A stretch of 64,000 nt of DNA. Origin: Verrucomicrobiia bacterium (GTDB taxonomy: Bacteria; Verrucomicrobiota; Verrucomicrobiia; Limisphaerales; JAEYXS01). A program made the position numbers and the translations under genes. Below are positions 39,625-48,691 of the stretch, piece after piece. The DNA is taken from the NCBI GenBank assembly GCA_036405135.1, contig DASWYF010000027.1, positions 1-64,000 of the forward strand. The letters are read 5' to 3'. A model generated the notes under the pieces. It did not search any database. It was not told the DNA's origin and saw only the letters and a list, made by a program, of their open reading frames with translations. How positions within the stretch are numbered: position 1 is the first letter of the stretch; each line of letters begins with the position of its first letter.

Positions 39625-40425
39625 ATGACGACTCCATCCGGTTTCGCCTTTTTGCTTACTTTCTATTTCCCAAGGCCGAACTGGCTATTTACGCTCCTGC
39701 CCGTGCCGCCAGAACTTGCCATTGTGATACCTGTATTTAATGAAGCGGAGAACGTGCATCCTTTGACAGAAGAGGTCTTGGCGGCACTCACTCCTACAGG
39801 TCGCTCTTTCGAGTTGGTGCTAGTGGATGACGCCAGTACAGATGCCACTTGGAAGCAGATCCAAGCCGAACAAGCCCGGGATTCCAGAGTGCGCGGTATC
39901 AGGCACTTAAAGAATGCTGGCCAAAGCGCTGCTGTCTGGACAGGTTTTCAGCATACCCATTCGCCCTTGCTAGCCACTTTGGATGGCGATCGCCAGAACG
40001 ACCCCGCCGACCTCCCCAAGCTGCTCTTAGAATTGAAGGATTGCGATTTCGTCTGCGGCAAGCGCACCCAGCGACAGGATTCTTGGGTGAGGAAAGCATC
40101 CTCCAAGATTGCGCGCTGGGCTAGGGGAGCCTGGCTGGGTGCAGACTTTGAAGATACCGGTTGCGCGGTTCGCGTATTCAAGCGGGAGACAATCGCCGAT
40201 CTGGCTCCTTTCAATGGCTTGCATCGATTCCTCCCTATCTTGGTCCAAGCCAACGGAGCCAAGACCAAGGAAATCCCCGTGAACCACCGGCCCCGCGTGG
40301 CAGGCGTCTCCAAGTATGGTGTCTGGAACCGCGTCTGGCGCGGGATGTATGATCTCGTGGGCGTTTCATGGTATTTGAAACGCCGCTTGAAGCGCGTGCC
40401 GGTGGCTCATCACCCTCCGCAGTAG
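39625..40425 (+). CDS. Glycosyltransferase family 2
   Basis: A 266-residue GT2 enzyme similar to dolichol- or undecaprenyl-phosphate sugar transferases. The catalytic GT-A domain starts LAIVIPVFNEAENVHPLTEEV, with nucleotide-binding VLVDDASTDATW and the metal-binding DGDRQNDP (DxD-like), then DFEDTGCAVRVFKRE. The C-terminal HRPRVAGVSKYGVWNRVWRGMYDL is also typical of the family. There are no C-terminal transmembrane helices, so it is the short form. It attaches a sugar to a lipid carrier for lipid A or glycan modification. The first 25 residues are weakly supported, and an internal start is possible. Confidence 0.87.
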   Translation: MTTPSGFAFLLTFYFPRPNWLFTLLPVPPELAIVIPVFNEAENVHPLTEEVLAALTPTGRSFELVLVDDASTDATWKQIQAEQARDSRVRGIRHLKNAGQSAAVWTGFQHTHSPLLATLDGDRQNDPADLPKLLLELKDCDFVCGKRTQRQDSWVRKASSKIARWARGAWLGADFEDTGCAVRVFKRETIADLAPFNGLHRFLPILVQANGAKTKEIPVNHRPRVAGVSKYGVWNRVWRGMYDLVGVSWYLKRRLKRVPVAHHPPQ

Positions 40426-40431
40426 TAGCTT

Positions 40432-43050
40432 TTAGTTCAGCAACCCCTGCACACCCGGTCGCACCGGACCTTCTGGTTGCTGCTGTTTCGTAGCCTGCCG
40501 CCAAACCACACTGCCCGGCACCAGCGGAGGCAACCCCTTCCGCAGAGCCTCCATCAACAAGTCGAAATGCCTCTCTGCCGCTGCCTGATCATTCGCGTAT
40601 ACCAAGAAAGCTTGGTGCGCCAATTCCTTGGGTGTGGCACTACCGGTCAAACTCACCACCCATGCCCGGCAATCATGCACCGGATCATGCATATGAACCA
40701 AGCGGCCGACCACTTCATGGAAAACCCCGAACGGTCCCACCGCTTTTTCTCCCAAGGGCCGGCTGATCTCCAGGGCGGACAGAAAATAAGACCGGGCCAC
40801 ATCATGGTTCTGCCGGAAGGTCTCCATCCGGCCCAGACCGACATAAGCTTCAGGATAAAACCCTTTTTCCAAGGCTCGGTTGTAACAGCCCATGGCATAC
40901 TCATGCTGCCGCGCTTCCTCGTAGGATTCACCGAGTCGCACCATCATCTGCGCATGAGGCGCTTTCTCCTTCAACTGCTCGGCCCACTCGTTGGCCTTTT
41001 CTACGTTCTGCTGGATAAGCTGCACCTTCACATGAGCAAAGATCAGATCCACGTCTTCCTTGGCCCGATGGTCCAATGCTGCCAGTTGTTCCTGCGCCTC
41101 ACGGAAATACCCGCCTTCCAGCAACAGGTCGATGAACAGTTTCACCGCCTCATCGTCATCCGGCTTTAACTCACAGGCTTCGCGCGCATTTTTAATGGCG
41201 TTCTGTAACTTGCCACGACGCGCCTGGGCCAGTGCCAACAGCATCCGCCAAGATGGATTTAGCGGACGCTTGGCCAATGCCTGATCCAGAAACGCCTCCG
41301 CATGTGCCCAATCCGTCAGCAATAATAATGTCCAACCCGCACCCAATATGGTGTCTGGTGATTTCAATCCCGTCAGCTCCTTGGTCCGGGCCAGCGCCCA
41401 CCCCGCCTGCTCGCTCATGTTCAATGCGGCAGAGGCGATGCCATACGCCATCACCAGTTCCGCAGACTTCTCGCTTTCCTTCAATCCGAGCCGCGCGGCC
41501 ACATGGGCCGAGAGATAGTCTGCACGGCTTAAGGCATCATACGCTTCTTGCGCCAAGATTTTCGCCCGCTTCTTCTTCTTAGATTCCACGCCACTGAGCT
41601 TGAGCATGTCCTGCTCGATCCGCTTTTGCTCCCCCTCGAAATCCTTGATATCGCCCAGCCTCCGCCAGCCTTGGATGAAGGCCGTATATTCCGGCACCTG
41701 CAAGGGAAGTTTGTCTTTATACCGTCCCAGCCAGAAGAAAAGGTAACCGAATCCCGCAAAAATGACTATCGCCAGATACAACGCTAGCCCGCGAAATTCA
41801 TCGAACAGCAGCGCGAAGCATAACGCCCCGGCGATCATGTAGAAAAAGAGGCCGATTCCTTGCACCGCGCTCATGTGACCGCCGCCCTGGACCTTGCGTG
41901 ACCATTTCTTCAGGGCCTTGCTGTCCACCTCTTCCGCCTCTGCCTGCTTCTTCTGGATGTTCACCACGAGCTGATCGGCCACTTGATCCGGATTGGCCAG
42001 CAGGTCAATGGCTGGCTCCATGACGGAGGGCAGCGTGCTGCCATCATCCGGCAGCGCTGCCAGACGGTCACTGATCGTCGGATGTGTGGAATAAGGACTG
42101 CGCACCTCCACATGATGTCGCTTGGACAAGAAATCTGCCTTGGCCAGCTCCGCCCTTAACCACCGGCTGTAACCGCCCTCCAATTGCAACCGTGCCACGC
42201 GTTCCTTCCACGGCAGCCGAGAAGTGATCTCTTCCAACTGATCGAGCTTCATCAACGAAGAACGGATCTTCGCGGCGCCGCACAGTTCAGCCGCGCCGTG
42301 ATCCGCCTCAAACTCGTCCTGCCGTGAATAGGCGCTGATCTGCTTCGCTGCCAGCCGGGTCAGCCAGTCGCTGACTGTGTGATACAGTTCAGCCACAAAG
42401 AATTTCTTGTTCTCGCGGCGAAACGGTTCGGCCTGGGCATCCAGCATGTTAGTCAGCCGGATCAACCTGCTTAGTCCCGCTGTAAGCCAGCCTTTGAGGC
42501 CGCGTTGGATCAGTTTCGCATGTGTCATCTCATGCGCCAGCACGCCTTCCATCTCCGCCTTGCTCAAGCCCGCCAGCAAGTCATACCCCACGCCCAAGAT
42601 CGTTTCACCCTTGCCCTGCCGCAGACCTTTCAGGCGCACCCAGGCGGTCAGCCCCATCTCCAATTGCACCACTTGGGGCGGAGCTATATCCAGCTTGTTG
42701 GACAGGACTTGCACCGTGTCAAACAGCTCGGGCGCATCCTCCTCCGTCAACGGCAAACGAAATTCTATCGCATTATCCCGGAGCCAGAAGCTGTACCAAA
42801 AGACCTGCAACAATTCCGTCTGCCGGGTCAACATGGGCATCACCAAACCGACCGCACCAAACCTCAGGGCTACGAGGAATACGCACAACAGCATCAGCAA
42901 CAAAACCAGCAGGAACGTGATGGCCACCAATGTCAGTGTGTAAAAAAGGAAAATGGTGGCTGCCGCCCCCAGCATGAGCAACGCCTTGGCTCCAGGGTTG
43001 AGCGGTTTCTCCGTGGTAGTTGGGACTTCCATAATGTCTCCGTCCTCCAT
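40432..43050 (-). CDS. M48 family membrane metalloprotease with TPR tail
   Basis: An 872-residue membrane protein. Two hydrophobic segments lie in residues 20-70. The M48 zinc motif HEMTH (173-177) follows in GVLAHEMTHAKL. The third ligand lies in SRQDEFEADHGAAELCG, within the same domain. After a second hydrophobic pair (about 395-435) the protein continues with some 400 residues of TPR-like helices (ADYLSAHVAARLGL, PSWRMLLALAQARRGKLQNAIKNAREA, DDDEAVKLFIDLL). HtpX-type M48 enzymes degrade misfolded membrane proteins. Here the large TPR tail suggests substrate docking. It is single and convergent with the GT2 gene, with 6 bp between stops. Confidence 0.88.
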   Translation of the reverse strand: MEDGDIMEVPTTTEKPLNPGAKALLMLGAAATIFLFYTLTLVAITFLLVLLLMLLCVFLVALRFGAVGLVMPMLTRQTELLQVFWYSFWLRDNAIEFRLPLTEEDAPELFDTVQVLSNKLDIAPPQVVQLEMGLTAWVRLKGLRQGKGETILGVGYDLLAGLSKAEMEGVLAHEMTHAKLIQRGLKGWLTAGLSRLIRLTNMLDAQAEPFRRENKKFFVAELYHTVSDWLTRLAAKQISAYSRQDEFEADHGAAELCGAAKIRSSLMKLDQLEEITSRLPWKERVARLQLEGGYSRWLRAELAKADFLSKRHHVEVRSPYSTHPTISDRLAALPDDGSTLPSVMEPAIDLLANPDQVADQLVVNIQKKQAEAEEVDSKALKKWSRKVQGGGHMSAVQGIGLFFYMIAGALCFALLFDEFRGLALYLAIVIFAGFGYLFFWLGRYKDKLPLQVPEYTAFIQGWRRLGDIKDFEGEQKRIEQDMLKLSGVESKKKKRAKILAQEAYDALSRADYLSAHVAARLGLKESEKSAELVMAYGIASAALNMSEQAGWALARTKELTGLKSPDTILGAGWTLLLLTDWAHAEAFLDQALAKRPLNPSWRMLLALAQARRGKLQNAIKNAREACELKPDDDEAVKLFIDLLLEGGYFREAQEQLAALDHRAKEDVDLIFAHVKVQLIQQNVEKANEWAEQLKEKAPHAQMMVRLGESYEEARQHEYAMGCYNRALEKGFYPEAYVGLGRMETFRQNHDVARSYFLSALEISRPLGEKAVGPFGVFHEVVGRLVHMHDPVHDCRAWVVSLTGSATPKELAHQAFLVYANDQAAAERHFDLLMEALRKGLPPLVPGSVVWRQATKQQQPEGPVRPGVQGLLN

Positions 43051-43226
43051 TTGAACGGCTGCTTAAGTTGCAACTACCGCCGAAGACTTTCAATGCGAAA
43101 GGCACAAACCGTAAATGACCAATGACGAAATTACGAATGACCAAGGAAGGTCCAAGTGTTACCTATGTCTTGAACCACTTGGGTTACTTATCGCCTGACT
43201 GCGCTTTGGCCCGCCGGTGCAACCGG

Positions 43227-43289
43227 ACTGAAAACTTCACACTGAAAACTTGAAACTCATTCCAAATATGTGCTTATTGGCGCACATAT
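43227..43289 (+). promoter_or_regulatory. Candidate control region of pstS
   Basis: Two exact 11-nt direct repeats ACTGAAAACTT (43227-43237 and 43241-43251) are followed by a perfect 8-bp dyad ATATGTGC-N8-GCACATAT (43266-43289). The dyad ends on the pstS start codon, so a regulator or an RNA stem there could limit initiation. Similar TTTTCAG strings occur in non-coding DNA elsewhere in the window, so the direct repeats may be a dispersed repeat and not Pho-box-like sites. Confidence 0.35.
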
Positions 43290-44142
43290 GCATTTCACCG
43301 TAAAGCGCAGCTTGGCTTTGGGCCTGCTCGCTATCTCTTTGCTGCCCTTGGGCGCTTCTGCCCAAGCCCTGAAGATCAATGGTTCCACCACGGTGAATCT
43401 TCCGGCGGCGGAAGCGGCGGAAATTCTCCGCGCGGAGAAGAAGCTCAACATCCAGGTGGATACGCAAGGCGGCAGCTCCGGCGGTATCTCCATGGTGGGC
43501 GATGGCCTGGTCCATATCGGCATGCTCTCCAAGCCGCTCAGCGATGATGACAAGAAGAAGTATCCCAAGGTGAACTTCAAACTCACCCACATCGGCGAAG
43601 ACGCCGTGGCCATGATCGTCTCTCAAGATGTGTGGGAAGGCGGCGTGAAAGCCGTGACCAAGCAGCAACTGCGCGACATCTACGAGGGCAAGGTCAAGAA
43701 CTGGAAAGATATCGGTGGCCCTGACCGTCGCATCGCGTTCTTCAACAAGGAACCAGGTCGCGGCACGTGGGAAGTCTTCACGCACTGGGTCTATGGCGAT
43801 TCCAAGAAAGCCCCGCAGGTCAGCTTCCCAGAAGTCGGCGGCAATGAAGAGACCCGCAACAAGGTCGCTTCCACGAAGGGCGCCTTGTCCCAGCTCTCCT
43901 CCTCTTGGGCGGATGGCAAGAAAGTGTTCGCGCTCGGCATCAAGGGTGAGGATGGCAAGGTAGTGATACCCGATGCCGCCCATATCGCCAACCGTAGCTA
44001 TCCCATGAGCCGCCCGCTCTACTTCCTCACCAATGGCGAACCGACGGGTGATGCCAAGACGTTCATCGAATTCGTCCTCAGCGCACGCGGCCAAGATCTG
44101 GTCCGCAAACACGGCTACCTTGCCTTGGCAGACTTGAAATAA
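43288..44142 (+). CDS. pstS: Phosphate ABC transporter, substrate-binding protein
   Basis: A 284-residue periplasmic binding protein with signal HFTVKRSLALGLLAISLLPL...GASAQA. It has the PstS-like opening LKINGSTTVNLPAAEAAEIL, the phosphate-coordinating NTQGGSS-like segment (here DTQGGSSGGISM), and the GRGTWEVFTHW segment. It captures phosphate or a related oxyanion and delivers it to the PstCA channel. ATG at 43288 is chosen. A GTG at 43270 is in frame but lies inside the dyad at 43266-43289. It is first of a four-gene transport operon. Confidence 0.88.
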   Translation: MHFTVKRSLALGLLAISLLPLGASAQALKINGSTTVNLPAAEAAEILRAEKKLNIQVDTQGGSSGGISMVGDGLVHIGMLSKPLSDDDKKKYPKVNFKLTHIGEDAVAMIVSQDVWEGGVKAVTKQQLRDIYEGKVKNWKDIGGPDRRIAFFNKEPGRGTWEVFTHWVYGDSKKAPQVSFPEVGGNEETRNKVASTKGALSQLSSSWADGKKVFALGIKGEDGKVVIPDAAHIANRSYPMSRPLYFLTNGEPTGDAKTFIEFVLSARGQDLVRKHGYLALADLK

Positions 44143-44145
44143 GTA

Positions 44146-45057
44146 GTGACTGGAACTGCGCCAAAACGTCGTGAATGGGATTTCACCCGGCTGTGGAGCC
44201 TGGGCGCGAGTGCTTTTGCCTTGGGCTTCATGCTGCTCATGGTGACGCTCTTCATCTGGCAGAGCATCCCGGTATGGAAGCATGAGGGCATCAGCTATGT
44301 GACAGGCAAAAGCTGGTTCTTCCGTCAGCAAGAGTTCGGCATGCTACCGATGGTTTACGGCAGCGTGATGGTCGCGGCTGTGGCCCTCATCATCGCCGTG
44401 CCCTTAGGACTCGGCACCGCCATCTTCACCTCAGAGTTCTTGCCGTCACGCGTGCGCTTGGTGGTGAAGCTCATCGTGGAACTGCTCTCCGGCATCCCTT
44501 CCGTGGTGTACGGGCTGCTGGGCATTCTCTTCCTGCGGAACTGGGTTTACGACATGCTGGAGCGTTTCGAACCGTTGAATGGCGATACTCTCCTCACCGC
44601 GGGTCTCCTCCTCGCCGTGATGGTGCTGCCCACCATCATGACTCTCGCCGATGATGCCTTGCGCGGTGTCTCCGTGAATCAACGCCTCGCCGCGCGCGGC
44701 CTTGGCCTCACGCAAACGGAAACCATCTTCTCCATCGTCCTTCCGCAAGCCGCTCCCGGCCTCATGTCCGCCGTGTTGCTCGGTTTGGGCCGTGCCTTGG
44801 GTGAAACGATCGCCGTATTCCTCGTCGTGGGCCGTCAGGATAATCAATGGCCTGACCCGATCTACTCCATGCGCCTGCTCATCGAATCCGGCCAGACACT
44901 GACGAGCAAGTTGGGCAGCTCTGAAACGAACATCGCTTACGGCGATCCGCTGCATTGGGCCGCGATGGTGGGCTTAGGCTTGATTCTTTTGCTCATGACC
45001 GCCGCCATCACCTGGGTCGGAATCCGCCTTGGCAAAGGAAAGGATGGCCATGCGTAA
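44146..45057 (+). CDS. pstC: Phosphate ABC transporter permease PstC
   Basis: A 303-residue inner-membrane permease with six helices. The first is ALGFMLLMVTLFIWQSIPVW. The BPD-type transport domain has the EAA-like loop GVSVNQRLAARGLGLTQTET and IFSIVLPQAAPGLMSAVLLG. It pairs with PstA to form the channel for phosphate. The GTG start at 44146 follows the pstS stop by 3 bp. Its 3' end overlaps the pstA start by 8 bp. Confidence 0.93.
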   Translation: MTGTAPKRREWDFTRLWSLGASAFALGFMLLMVTLFIWQSIPVWKHEGISYVTGKSWFFRQQEFGMLPMVYGSVMVAAVALIIAVPLGLGTAIFTSEFLPSRVRLVVKLIVELLSGIPSVVYGLLGILFLRNWVYDMLERFEPLNGDTLLTAGLLLAVMVLPTIMTLADDALRGVSVNQRLAARGLGLTQTETIFSIVLPQAAPGLMSAVLLGLGRALGETIAVFLVVGRQDNQWPDPIYSMRLLIESGQTLTSKLGSSETNIAYGDPLHWAAMVGLGLILLLMTAAITWVGIRLGKGKDGHA

Positions 45058-45901
45058 ACTCCGCCATCGCCTGTTTTGGCTGCTCACCGCGTTTTGCGCG
45101 TCGTTGGCCTGTGGCATATTGCTGTTGCTGGTCGGGGCGATCGCTTTCCGCGGCTGGCCGGCCATCAGTTGGAACTTCTTCACGGAACAGATTCGGTTGG
45201 TCGGTGCGTCCGGCGGCATCTTCTACAATCTTATCGGCACGCTCATCCTCATCACCACCGCGTTGGTTACCTGTCTGCCTATCGCCTTTGGCATCGGCTT
45301 GTTATGCGGCGTTTATCAACGCCAGCACAAATGGCGCAGCCACCTCATGATGCTGCTCTATCTCCTGAACGGTGTGCCTTCGATCCTGTTCGGCCTCTTC
45401 GGTTTGATCGTATTCGTGAAGTTCTTTGGCTGGGGCAAGTCCTGGCTCTCCGGCGGCATTCTTCTCGGCATCATGATGCTGCCCACAGTGACCGTTGCGT
45501 TCATCGAACGCATCGAAGGCCTGCCCGCAAAATATTTTGAAGCAGCCAAGGGGCTGGGACTGACGACTACTCAAGTCGTTTGGTCGGTGATCATCCCGCA
45601 AAGCCTCAGCGGTTTGATCACCGGCTCGCTTTTAGGTCTGGTGCGCGCCGCCACAGAAACCGCACCCATCATGTTCACCGCCACGGTATTCGCTGGAGCC
45701 ACGGTGCCACACGGCGTCAAAGAAAACCCCGTGCTCTCGCTGCCGTATCACATCTTCATCCTCGCGCAGGACTCGTTTGATCCGGCCGTGGGTGCGAAGA
45801 TCTGGGGCACGGCCTTGGTGCTTGTTGGCCTCGCATTACTGCTTAGTCTGCTCGCGTTGCCTTTGCGTCTGCGCATCCACGAAGAAGCCCGTCACCATTG
45901 A
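45050..45901 (+). CDS. pstA: Phosphate ABC transporter permease PstA
   Basis: A 283-residue permease with the PstA pattern: SLACGILLLLVGAIAFRGWPAI, LLYLLNGVPSILFGLFGLIVFV and the EAA loop GLPAKYFEAAKGLGLTTTQVVWSVIIPQSLSGL. It forms the second half of the PstCA channel. The start is at 45050 after AAAGGA with 5-nt spacing. In-frame starts at 45029 (TTG) and 45044 (ATG) are possible. The pstB gene starts 4 bp after its stop. Confidence 0.92.
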   Translation: MRKLRHRLFWLLTAFCASLACGILLLLVGAIAFRGWPAISWNFFTEQIRLVGASGGIFYNLIGTLILITTALVTCLPIAFGIGLLCGVYQRQHKWRSHLMMLLYLLNGVPSILFGLFGLIVFVKFFGWGKSWLSGGILLGIMMLPTVTVAFIERIEGLPAKYFEAAKGLGLTTTQVVWSVIIPQSLSGLITGSLLGLVRAATETAPIMFTATVFAGATVPHGVKENPVLSLPYHIFILAQDSFDPAVGAKIWGTALVLVGLALLLSLLALPLRLRIHEEARHH

Positions 45902-45905
45902 TCTG

Positions 45906-46658
45906 ATGTCTGCCTCCGCTCCATCTGCTGAATCCACGCCGGTCATGTCGGTGCGCAACCTCAGCGTCATCGCCGGACAAAAGACGCTGGTGCAAGACGT
46001 CAGCTTCATCGTGCCGCCCAAGAGTGTCGTCGGTTTCCTCGGACCTTCTGGCGCGGGCAAGACGACCTTGCTCAAGAGTCTCAATCGCCTGCTGGACCTG
46101 AATCCGAATTTCCGCGTGCAAGGTGAAGTGCTGCTCGATGGCCAATCCATCTACGCGCCCGAAGTTGACCCTGATGCCCTGCGCGTGCGCATCGGCATGC
46201 TCTTCCAACAACCGGTCGTTTTCCCCAAAAGCATCTACGACAACGTGACCCTTGCCGTGAAACATCTCGGCCAAGTGCCGCGTAGCGAATGGCCCGCCGT
46301 CGCCGAACGCGCTCTCCGTGAAGCCGCTTTGTGGGATGAGGTGAAAGATCGTCTGAAAGATTCCGCCCTGCGCCTCTCCGTGGGCCAGCAACAGCGTCTC
46401 TGCCTCGCCCGCACGCTGGCCTCGCAACCGGAAGTCATCCTCATGGATGAACCCACCAGCGCCCTTGATCCGCGTACCTCGGCAGCGATCGAGGAACTCA
46501 TCCTGCAGCTCAAGACAAAGCACGCCATCGTCATCGTCACGCACAATCTCACCCAAGCCCGCCGTCTCACGAATACGGTTCTGAGGCTTGCGGTCAAAGA
46601 CGGCATTGGTCGTGTCGTCGCTTGCGGACCGGCAGCCAGTGTGCTGGCTGAGGCGTGA
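45906..46658 (+). CDS. pstB: Phosphate ABC transporter ATP-binding protein PstB
   Basis: A 250-residue ABC ATPase. Walker A is GPSGAGKTT, the Q-loop is IGMLFQQPVVFPKSIYDNV, the signature is LSVGQQQRLCLA, and Walker B with D-loop is VILMDEPTSALDP, followed by the H-loop VTHNL. The segment LNPNFRVQGEVLLDGQSIY resembles PstB. It energises the PstCA channel. ATG at 45906 is chosen. The longer frame continues into pstA. No phoU or PhoR/PhoB genes follow, so the operon is pstSCAB only. Its stop abuts the stop of the convergent gene. Confidence 0.93.
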   Translation: MSASAPSAESTPVMSVRNLSVIAGQKTLVQDVSFIVPPKSVVGFLGPSGAGKTTLLKSLNRLLDLNPNFRVQGEVLLDGQSIYAPEVDPDALRVRIGMLFQQPVVFPKSIYDNVTLAVKHLGQVPRSEWPAVAERALREAALWDEVKDRLKDSALRLSVGQQQRLCLARTLASQPEVILMDEPTSALDPRTSAAIEELILQLKTKHAIVIVTHNLTQARRLTNTVLRLAVKDGIGRVVACGPAASVLAEA

Positions 46659-47144
46659 TCACCCGGGCCGCTGCACAATTCCTTTGACGCGCTCAGCCAC
46701 CCAAGCTTTGTAAATTGCTGTGACATAGAGGCCATAAGCCAGATGGGTCACCAGCACGCGCGGCTCGTTACCTTCATAGGCAGGCAGGGTGAAATGGACG
46801 ACCAGCCAGTTTACCAGATAACAGACCCCGCCTGCCAGACTGCCGATCAAGACACCCCGCCACACACGCCAATACCTTGATACGGCGATGATCGGAAAGG
46901 CATAGAGCACGGCCATCAGGAAATGCATGATCGGCCCCAGCATGGAGAAACTTTCCCCATCCCAATTGGTTGAACGTCCCATGGCGGCGGAGGAAAAGGA
47001 ATTTAAACCCGCCCACGGAAGACCTTGCGGCAGAAATAGCAAGATGGCTCCGGCAATCCATCCGCTGTAAAAGACCAACAAAGGCCGCCAGGGATTGGCC
47101 TGGGACCATTGCGTCAGGCCGGTTTGTTTTTCGGCAGTTTGCAT
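46659..47144 (-). CDS. Hypothetical four-helix membrane protein
   Basis: A 161-residue inner-membrane protein of unknown function with about four hydrophobic segments: LLVFYSGWIAGAILLFLPQG, MLGPIMHFLMAVLYAFPIIAV, WRGVLIGSLAGGVCYLVNWLVV and LVTHLAYGLYVTAIYKAWVA. I do not recognise a named family with certainty. The layout recalls DUF1440/YagU-type proteins. The ATG at 47144 is chosen, since the longer frame has no motif. It is divergent from the DUF6766 gene (171-bp shared gap) and abuts pstB tail to tail. Confidence 0.7.
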   Translation of the reverse strand: MQTAEKQTGLTQWSQANPWRPLLVFYSGWIAGAILLFLPQGLPWAGLNSFSSAAMGRSTNWDGESFSMLGPIMHFLMAVLYAFPIIAVSRYWRVWRGVLIGSLAGGVCYLVNWLVVHFTLPAYEGNEPRVLVTHLAYGLYVTAIYKAWVAERVKGIVQRPG

Positions 47145-47315
47145 ACCCTCCACTACCAGCCTGAAACATGCCAGCTTTGGGGCGGGCTGGCGGCGCCATC
47201 CACGAAGGGATTCGCAAAGTCGGCCTCCTTTAAAAAGAGGGCGCTGTTCCGGTATAAAAACCGATAGCGAAAAGTGCCGGGACAAGCACGGCACACTGCA
47301 AGCTGCATAAGTCGC

Positions 47316-47960
47316 ATGAAGAACTTCCTGCGCGATAACGGGCTGTCCCTTGTGCTTGCAGCCATATTTCTGCTTTTGCTGGCGGGACAGGCATTCACCG
47401 GTTGGCACGTTTACAATGAAGAAGAGCTGGAACACGGTTCGAACGCACTTTCTTTGAGAGATTATCTCGGCACCGGTCATTTCATGGAATCAGTATTCGA
47501 GAATTGGGAGAGCGAGTTCTTGCAAATGGCCGCGTATGTAGTGCTCACGGCATTCCTTTTTCAGAAGGGTTCGGCGGAATCAAATGATCCAGAAGGGGAA
47601 GAATCCGAAACACAACTGTCTACCCACACACCACGCCCCTTGCTGAAAGGCGGATGGAAACTTAAATTATATGAACACTCGTTGTCCTTGGCGCTCTTAG
47701 GACTCTTCGCAGTATCTTTTATTGGACATCTCTTAGGCGGAGCGCGCCTTCACAACCAAGAGAATCTTCAGCACGGGAAAGCATCGATTTCGGTGGGGCA
47801 ATATCTGGGCAGTTCACAATTCTGGTTCGAATCCTTTCAAAACTGGCAGAGTGAATTTCTCGCCGTACTCGCGATCGTGGTGCTCTCCATCTGGCTTCGT
47901 GAGAAAAATTCGGCGGAATCCAAGGAAATGACCGCCCCACACAGTTCCACCGGAAAGTAA
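47316..47960 (+). CDS. DUF6766 family membrane protein with internal duplication
   Basis: A 214-residue inner-membrane protein of the DUF6766 family, function unknown. The two halves are homologous. The first (about 5-90) runs NGLSLVLAAIFLLLLAGQAFTGWHVYNEEELEHG...YLGTGHFMESVFENWESEFLQM. The second (about 115-200) runs HSLSLALLGLFAVSFIGHLLGGARLHNQENLQHG...YLGSSQFWFESFQNWQSEFLAV. Each half has two transmembrane helices, and each ends in a soluble segment containing SAES. The middle linker is acidic and proline-rich. It lies ahead of ferritin-like, SRPBCC and alcohol dehydrogenase genes of a stress-type cluster. Confidence 0.82.
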   Translation: MKNFLRDNGLSLVLAAIFLLLLAGQAFTGWHVYNEEELEHGSNALSLRDYLGTGHFMESVFENWESEFLQMAAYVVLTAFLFQKGSAESNDPEGEESETQLSTHTPRPLLKGGWKLKLYEHSLSLALLGLFAVSFIGHLLGGARLHNQENLQHGKASISVGQYLGSSQFWFESFQNWQSEFLAVLAIVVLSIWLREKNSAESKEMTAPHSSTGK

Positions 47961-48095
47961 AATTTTGATTATGCTCTTAGTTCCTCACTCAGAAACGGGG
48001 TTTGCAACCCAGTGGAACAGGTCCGTTTGTCAGCTTATTGGTGAGTCTCGTTTAGACACTGAACTGAACCCAAACAACTAAACCAATCCCACATT

Positions 48096-48590
48096 ATGGA
48101 AAACGAACTGAAAGAACTCTTCATCGAAGAACTCGCCGACATGCTGCACGCCGAGAAGCAACTCACCAAGGCATTGCCGAAACTGGCGAAGGCCGCTGAC
48201 AGTGATGAACTCCGTGAGGCATTTGAATCGCATCTCGAAGAAACCGAGACGCACATCTCGCGCATCGAACAAGTCTTCGAGATGTTGGAAAAACCGGCCA
48301 AAGCCAAGAAGTGCCCGGCAATGGAAGGTCTCGTGAAAGAAGGCGCGGAAGTGATCGAAGAACACAAAGGCTCTCCGGCCATTGATGCGGCATTGATTGC
48401 GGCAGCACAGAAGGCGGAGCATTACGAGATCGCCTCCTACGGCACACTGTGTGCGTGGGCAGAAATGCTAGAGCTGGAAGATGCCGTGGATCTGCTGAAA
48501 GAAACGCTCGACGAGGAGAAGGCGGCTGACGAGAAGCTGACGGAACTCGCCGAGTCTCTGGCCAATGCGAAGGCGGAATCCTCGGAATAA
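48096..48590 (+). CDS. Ferritin-like YciE/DUF892 protein
   Basis: A 164-residue ferritin-like protein of the YciE/YciF (DUF892) family. It begins ELKELFIEELADMLHAEKQLTKALPKLAKAA and has the segments FESHLEETETHISRIEQVFEML and QKAEHYEIASYGTLCAWAEML, supplying glutamate and histidine ligands of a four-helix di-metal site. Members are induced by osmotic or oxidative stress in enterobacteria. It is cytoplasmic. The gene lies upstream of the SRPBCC and zinc alcohol dehydrogenase genes, a grouping common in stress clusters. Confidence 0.92.
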   Translation: MENELKELFIEELADMLHAEKQLTKALPKLAKAADSDELREAFESHLEETETHISRIEQVFEMLEKPAKAKKCPAMEGLVKEGAEVIEEHKGSPAIDAALIAAAQKAEHYEIASYGTLCAWAEMLELEDAVDLLKETLDEEKAADEKLTELAESLANAKAESSE

Positions 48591-48596
48591 ATTCAT

Positions 48597-48634
48597 CTCT
48601 GTCCGGGCGTGATACCTTTCACGCCCGGACAGAG
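48597..48634. other. Perfect 16-bp hairpin after the YciE gene
   Basis: CTCTGTCCGGGCGTGA (48597-48612) pairs perfectly with 48619-48634 around a 6-nt loop. It starts 7 bp past the stop codon. There is no T-run on either side, so it may be a processed or RNA-stabilising stem or a rho-assisted terminator. Confidence 0.65.
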
Positions 48635-48691
48635 GCTCGTATCCTAATCGGACATCGCTCCAATATCTCACTCACCCTTTCTCAAATTTTT

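Noticed and set aside
43237-44331. A 364-codon minus-strand frame across pstS and the start of pstC
   Set aside because: The pst operon is clear on the plus strand, and the minus frame has no known motif.
48597-48634. The 16-bp hairpin as an intrinsic terminator
   Set aside because: The stem is perfect but has no T-run on either strand, so it is listed as a hairpin of unknown role.
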